A stretch of DNA of 64,000 nucleotides from Deinococcus sp. AB2017081. GTDB lineage: Bacteria > Deinococcota > Deinococci > Deinococcales > Deinococcaceae. Made by a program: the position numbers and the translations under genes. The notes under the pieces were generated by a model. It was given only the letters and a program-made list of their open reading frames with translations, had not been told where the DNA came from and did no database searches. Of the stretch, positions 62,331-64,000 are shown one piece after another (the first letter of the stretch is position 1; each line of letters starts with the position of its first letter). The stretch spans positions 122,001 through 186,000 of the forward strand of contig NZ_CP140098.1 of assembly GCF_034440735.1 (NCBI RefSeq), in the 5' to 3' direction.

Positions 62331-63008
62331 CTACGGCGTACACACGGTCGGTGGCAGCGGGAACAGCGTGACATAGCGCGCGGCGAGGTCGTGGTCGCCC
62401 GTCACCGCCAGCGATCCGTCCGCCTCGGCCGCGTCCAGGGGCAGGCCGCCGAAGATCACACCGCCCAGGGTGGGCACGTCGCCGGTCACGGTGGCGTCGG
62501 GCGCGCCGTGCAGACCGGACTGGAGGTCGAGGGTGCCGCCCCCGATGCGCGCCGTGAAGCGCTCGCGGCCCACGTGCAGGTGCACGGTGGCGTTCAGGTC
62601 ACCCGCCGCCGCCGCACTGAACATGGTCTTCTGCGCGGTGACCAGCGTGGCGAGGCTGATCGGTGCGGGCCCTTTGAACGGCGACTGCGCCCCCCAGCGG
62701 CCGAGCTGCATCAGGATGGGCTCCAGTTCGCGGCCCCACGGCGTCAGGGCGTACATGTGGCCGGTGGCCGGCGCGGGCAGCGGTTCGCGCCGCAGCACGC
62801 CGCTCCCCTCCAGGTCGCTCAGGCGCTGTGTGAGCACGGTGGCGCTGATGCCCGGCAGGGTGGTCTTGAGGTCGGTGAAGCGCCGGGGCCCGAGCAGCAG
62901 CTCTCGCACGACCAGCAGCGCCCAGCGCTCGCCCACGAGGTCGAGGGCGTGCGCGGCGGCGCAGCCGTCGTCGTAGGAGCGGCGCGTGGACTCGCGCGGC
63001 GGGGACAT
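62331..63008 (-). CDS. HxlR-family regulator with a C-terminal SCP2-like domain
   Basis: 225 residues. Residues 1-105 are an HxlR winged helix: 'GCAAAHALDLVGERWALLVV' with the conserved Cys, 'RELLLGPRRFTDLKTTLPGI', 'VLTQRLSDLEGSGVLRREPL' and 'MYALTPWGRELEPILMQLGR'. The rest (about 125-225, 'DLNATVHLHVGRERFTARIG' and 'DGSLAVTGDHDLAARYVTLF') resembles the SCP2/sterol-carrier fold that often follows such regulators and could bind a hydrophobic ligand. It is divergent from the alpha/beta hydrolase, which it may control. Confidence 0.85.
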   Translation of the reverse strand: MSPPRESTRRSYDDGCAAAHALDLVGERWALLVVRELLLGPRRFTDLKTTLPGISATVLTQRLSDLEGSGVLRREPLPAPATGHMYALTPWGRELEPILMQLGRWGAQSPFKGPAPISLATLVTAQKTMFSAAAAGDLNATVHLHVGRERFTARIGGGTLDLQSGLHGAPDATVTGDVPTLGGVIFGGLPLDAAEADGSLAVTGDHDLAARYVTLFPLPPTVCTP

Positions 63009-63061
63009 GGCCTCAGTGTACCGAGTGCACTCCAGAAAACGGAGTGAGGGGTTGCAATTCC

Positions 63062-63101
63062 GTACTATTCTGCTTTAGGCTAAATCAGCCAGAAGAAGTA
63101 C
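63062..63101. promoter_or_regulatory. Operator-like palindrome between HxlR and hydrolase genes
   Basis: GTAC (63062-63065) ... TTCTG, TTTAG-g-CTAAA (63074-63084), CAGAA (63090-63094) ... GTAC (63098-63101) forms an imperfect inverted repeat with centre at 63079. A second pair cactcc/ggagtg lies at about 63024-63043. The AT content is unusual for the region. Likely binding site of the HxlR regulator. Confidence 0.6.
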
Positions 63102-63156
63102 GATTCTCACCCCACCGTTCCCCCTCCGTGGACACCTCGCCGCAAGGAGACCCCCA

Positions 63157-63927
63157 GTGAAGACCATTGCCTCAGCGGATGGTACGGCCATTGCCTTTGA
63201 GCAGAGCGGTGACGGGCCGGCCGTGATCCTGGTCAGCGGCGGTTCGGTGAGCCGGTCGTCGAACGCGCCGCTGGCCGACCTGCTGGCCGCACAGTTCACC
63301 GTGTACAACTACGACCGGCGCGGTCGCGGCCCCAGCGGCGATACCCAGCCCTACGCTCCCCAGCGCGAGGTCGAGGACATCGCCGCTGTCGTGGACGCGG
63401 CGGGCGGCTCGGCGTTCCTGTACGGCTCCTCGTCTGGCGCGGCGCTGGCCCTCATGGCCGCCACACTGCCGGGGATCACCCGGCTGGCGCTGTGGGAACC
63501 GCCGTTCATCCTCGACCCGGCCGCCCGCCCCCCGGCCGACGCCGCCCAGACCGTTCACGACCTCGTGGCGGCAGACCGGCGCGGCGACGCGGCCGAGTAC
63601 TTCATGGCGAGGGTGGTCGGCCTGCCCCCGGAATTCGTGGCCCACGCGCGCACCCAGCCATGGTGGGCTGCGCAGGAGGCCCTGGCCCACACGCTGGAAT
63701 ACGACGTGACCATCTTGGGCGATTACTCGCTCCCGGAAGAACGCCTGCGGGCCACCCAGGTTCCGACGCTGGTCATCGACGGGGCGGACAGCGCTGCCTT
63801 CATGCACGCCTCCGCCGACGCCGCCGCCGCCCTGCTCCCCCGGGGGCAGCGCCGCACCCTGAGCAGTCAGAACCACAACGTGGCCGCACCGGTGCTGGCC
63901 CCAGTCCTCGCGGAGTTCTTCCGCTGA
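63157..63927 (+). CDS. Alpha/beta hydrolase
   Basis: 256 residues from GTG 63157 with aaggag 7 nt upstream. 'DGPAVILVSGGSVSRSSNAP' carries the oxyanion region, 'TVYNYDRRGRGPSGDTQPYA' the Y-D-x-R-G-R-G motif, 'GSAFLYGSSSGAALALMAAT' the nucleophile elbow G-x-S-x-G (GSSSG, residue about 92), 'VPTLVIDGADS' the acid, and 'SSQNHNVAAPVLAPVL' the His. All triad residues are present. Substrate unknown; its divergent HxlR neighbour suggests induction by a small molecule. The next gene begins at its stop codon (TGATG). Confidence 0.88.
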   Translation: MKTIASADGTAIAFEQSGDGPAVILVSGGSVSRSSNAPLADLLAAQFTVYNYDRRGRGPSGDTQPYAPQREVEDIAAVVDAAGGSAFLYGSSSGAALALMAATLPGITRLALWEPPFILDPAARPPADAAQTVHDLVAADRRGDAAEYFMARVVGLPPEFVAHARTQPWWAAQEALAHTLEYDVTILGDYSLPEERLRATQVPTLVIDGADSAAFMHASADAAAALLPRGQRRTLSSQNHNVAAPVLAPVLAEFFR

Positions 63928-64000
63928 TGCCGCGCGTGTTCCTCGACCTCGCCGTGTCCGTCGACGGCTTCATCGCCGCTCCCGACGGCGGCGACGGCGG
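63927..64000 (+). CDS. Dihydrofolate reductase-like (RibD C-terminal) protein, partial
   Basis: ATG 63927 shares its first base with the hydrolase stop (TGATG), showing operon coupling. The 24 visible codons begin MPRVFLDLAVSVDGFIAAPD, the typical opening strand of the RibD/DHFR-like reductase family, as in the gene at 324-872. The rest is beyond the window. Confidence 0.75.
   Translation, partial: MPRVFLDLAVSVDGFIAAPDGGDG

Overview
The window is about 68% GC, gene-dense chromosomal DNA that I assign to a Deinococcus or close relative. This rests on protein content and promoter style, not on a search. The evidence is the minD-minE-rodA block, very large secreted DUF11-type proteins next to an outer-membrane-like barrel protein, a subtilisin-like lipoprotein, nrdI/E/F, and a TAnnnT -10 box that repeatedly sits 6-10 nt before the start codon (leaderless transcription, typical of Deinococcus).

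Layout. 1-4.6 kb (minus): partial YdeI-like gene, RibD/DHFR-like reductase, rodA, minE, minD and a CorC/HlyC-type CBS protein, i.e. division-site placement and wall elongation. 4.7-6.6 kb (plus): small membrane protein and rimO. 7.0-10.3 kb: S8 protease lipoprotein divergent from a prepilin peptidase, then a CHRD lipoprotein. 10.5-15.7 kb: aldehyde dehydrogenase and mobA (plus, overlapping), UbiD-family decarboxylase and nhaA (minus). 15.9-19.2 kb (minus): a tight three-gene cassette of a YqcI/YcgG (GntA-like) N-oxygenase, a DUF1989 protein and an asparagine-synthetase-like ligase, which looks like a small biosynthetic unit. 19.5-22.2 kb (plus): a MarR-controlled, arsenic-type operon with an in-frame ArsN2-DUF6428 fusion and an MFS exporter. 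22.3-23.9 kb: amino-acid ABC binding protein and permease, split by a dispersed repeat. 23.9-24.6 kb: a lower-GC, probably acquired gene.

24.7-31.5 kb: metabolic and membrane genes (DUF4153, DUF2268, M24 peptidase, SDR, LysE, MBL hydrolase, ttcA). 31.7-51.1 kb (plus): a class A penicillin-binding protein followed by five secreted proteins, four of them of 773 to 1952 residues in total, made of DUF11, SdrD-B-like and Ig-like modules; one ends in a beta-barrel-like region. This is the largest unexplained system in the window. 51.2-57.2 kb: pnp, DUF3806, aldo/keto reductase, zinc metalloprotease lipoprotein and an APH-family kinase. 57.2-61.7 kb: a cobalamin riboswitch with its own promoter and terminator, then nrdI-nrdE-nrdF and a thioredoxin-like gene, a B12-repressed class Ib ribonucleotide reductase operon. 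61.7-64 kb: GrpB, HxlR regulator divergent from an alpha/beta hydrolase, and a partial RibD/DHFR-like gene.

Two kinds of mobile-looking repeats sit in intergenic gaps: a roughly 110 bp hairpin repeat (four copies, in both orientations) and a 101 bp cloverleaf-type element between nrdE and nrdF. No tRNA, rRNA, CRISPR array, transposase or phage gene was seen. Most very long antisense reading frames are high-GC shadows and are left out.
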